Below, piece by piece: positions 20,639 to 21,086 of a stretch of DNA of 21,086 nt. The position numbers and the translations under genes were made by a program. The DNA is taken from the NCBI RefSeq assembly GCF_001186125.1, contig NW_014039868.1, positions 5,301 to 26,386 of the forward strand, given 5' to 3'. The notes below the pieces were generated by a model that worked only from the letters and a program-made list of their open reading frames with translations, was not told the origin of the DNA and did not search any database. This DNA is from Sphaeroforma arctica JP610 (taxonomy: Eukaryota; Opisthokonta; Ichthyosporea; Ichthyophonida). Within the stretch, counting starts at the first letter, position 1, and each line of letters begins with the position of its first letter.

Positions 20639-21043
20639 ATGACTGACGAAACTAAACAGCCTGGGCAATTGCTGGAGGTCGCCCCCGCTATTGCGGCGAC
20701 TCTAGAAGACGAGGACGTTATGACCCCGGAAGTAGTAGCCGAGTTACAATCCATACAGAAAGGTTTGTTTAGTTTTGTGAGTATAAATGATTGGCAGACG
20801 GTACAGACAGGGTTGCTGTGGAGCACGTTTAGAAATTTGTTCATACAAAATTGAATCAGGGTAGTTCATTCGGGTTCAATCGTACAACGGAGATTTTTTC
20901 ACATATGTATCTGAATATTGGAATATACCTCGGCTATCTGAAAGAATCACTTAAGTTAAAGTATCGTATCCATTATATATCCTGTGCAAGGCAAAATGTG
21001 CTCACTCCTTTCAGACAAATTTACTATTGACGACATACAATAG
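20639..21043 (+). CDS. Possible two-exon gene for a 50-residue acidic protein
   Basis: I do not recognise this protein. ATG at 20639 (context gtcgccATGac) opens MTDETKQPGQLLEVAPAIA, then ATLEDEDVMTPEVVAELQSI. Without splicing the frame runs to a stop at 20852-20854 (71 residues), but the part after residue 41 becomes hydrophobic and of different character. AAAG|GTTTGT at 20759-20768 could be a donor. cactcctttcag at 21003-21014 is a good acceptor with a pyrimidine tract. Joining 20639-20762 to 21015-21043 keeps frame and adds DKFTIDDIQ before TAG, giving 50 residues. AATAAA follows 32 bases after the stop. The protein would be acidic with two predicted short helices (LLEVAPAIAATLE and TPEVVAELQSIQK) and no signal or membrane segment. 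The splicing is inferred; the second exon could also be wrong or continue in another phase. Confidence 0.5.
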
Positions 21044-21075
21044 TTATATGCACTTTTACTTATTTTTGTGCACCT

Positions 21076-21081
21076 AATAAA
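21076..21081 (+). terminator. Candidate poly(A) signal AATAAA for the small gene
   Basis: AATAAA in cacctaataaatatgg, 33 bases after the proposed stop at 21041-21043. It supports a gene end near the right edge of the window. Confidence 0.5.
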
Positions 21082-21086
21082 TATGG

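Noticed and set aside
20872-20882. tRNA B box (ggttcaatcgt)
   Set aside because: No A box or cloverleaf stems around it; it lies in the proposed intron of the small gene.

Overview
This is nuclear DNA of an intron-rich eukaryote. The anchor is a complete gene for the AAA+ ATPase Cdc48/p97 (VCP), read on the minus strand from 19087 down to 8822 in ten coding exons. By my hand splicing it gives 811 codons plus a stop, against 806 residues in the human protein. The protein is very close to animal p97 in all domains. With nine introns of about 290-1675 bases and many AT-rich microsatellites, this suggests an opisthokont, possibly a unicellular relative of animals. The lineage is inference only; no sequence here names the species.

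Layout. 1-470: no gene; a strong double stem-loop followed by a T-run, possibly the end of an LTR or a Pol III-type unit. About 471-5230: an old, broken Ty1/copia-type LTR retrotransposon on the plus strand, with a gag-like part, a tandem repeat block, an integrase C-terminal/linker part and a partial reverse transcriptase. 5226-5820: coding-like sequence with Pro-Gly-Gln-Ser and Thr-Val-Thr-Pro minisatellites. 5880-8390: no gene recognised. 8392-19087: the CDC48 gene. 19090-20550: intergenic region with a short perfect dyad, a CpG-rich patch and a 47-base tandem duplication. 20639-21043: a possible two-exon gene for a 50-residue acidic protein on the plus strand, with a TATA-like box before it and AATAAA after it.

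The most unusual feature is at the 5' end of CDC48. The first coding exon is tiny (26 coding bases, encoding Met plus seven residues and two bases of a ninth codon). It lies in a roughly 175-185 base unit that is repeated about three times in tandem. The two downstream copies sit inside intron 1. They keep the length, the reading frame and the GT splice donor of exon 1, but both have lost the ATG. Most of the larger CDC48 introns also carry private repeats: a 14-copy minisatellite in intron 5, a long inverted repeat and dispersed repeats in intron 6, and duplicated blocks in introns 2, 3 and 4. The exons stay intact and in frame.

Apart from CDC48 and possibly the small gene at the right end, the window is mostly decayed mobile-element DNA and repeats. 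The two genes are divergently oriented and share the 19090-20638 interval, which should hold both promoters.
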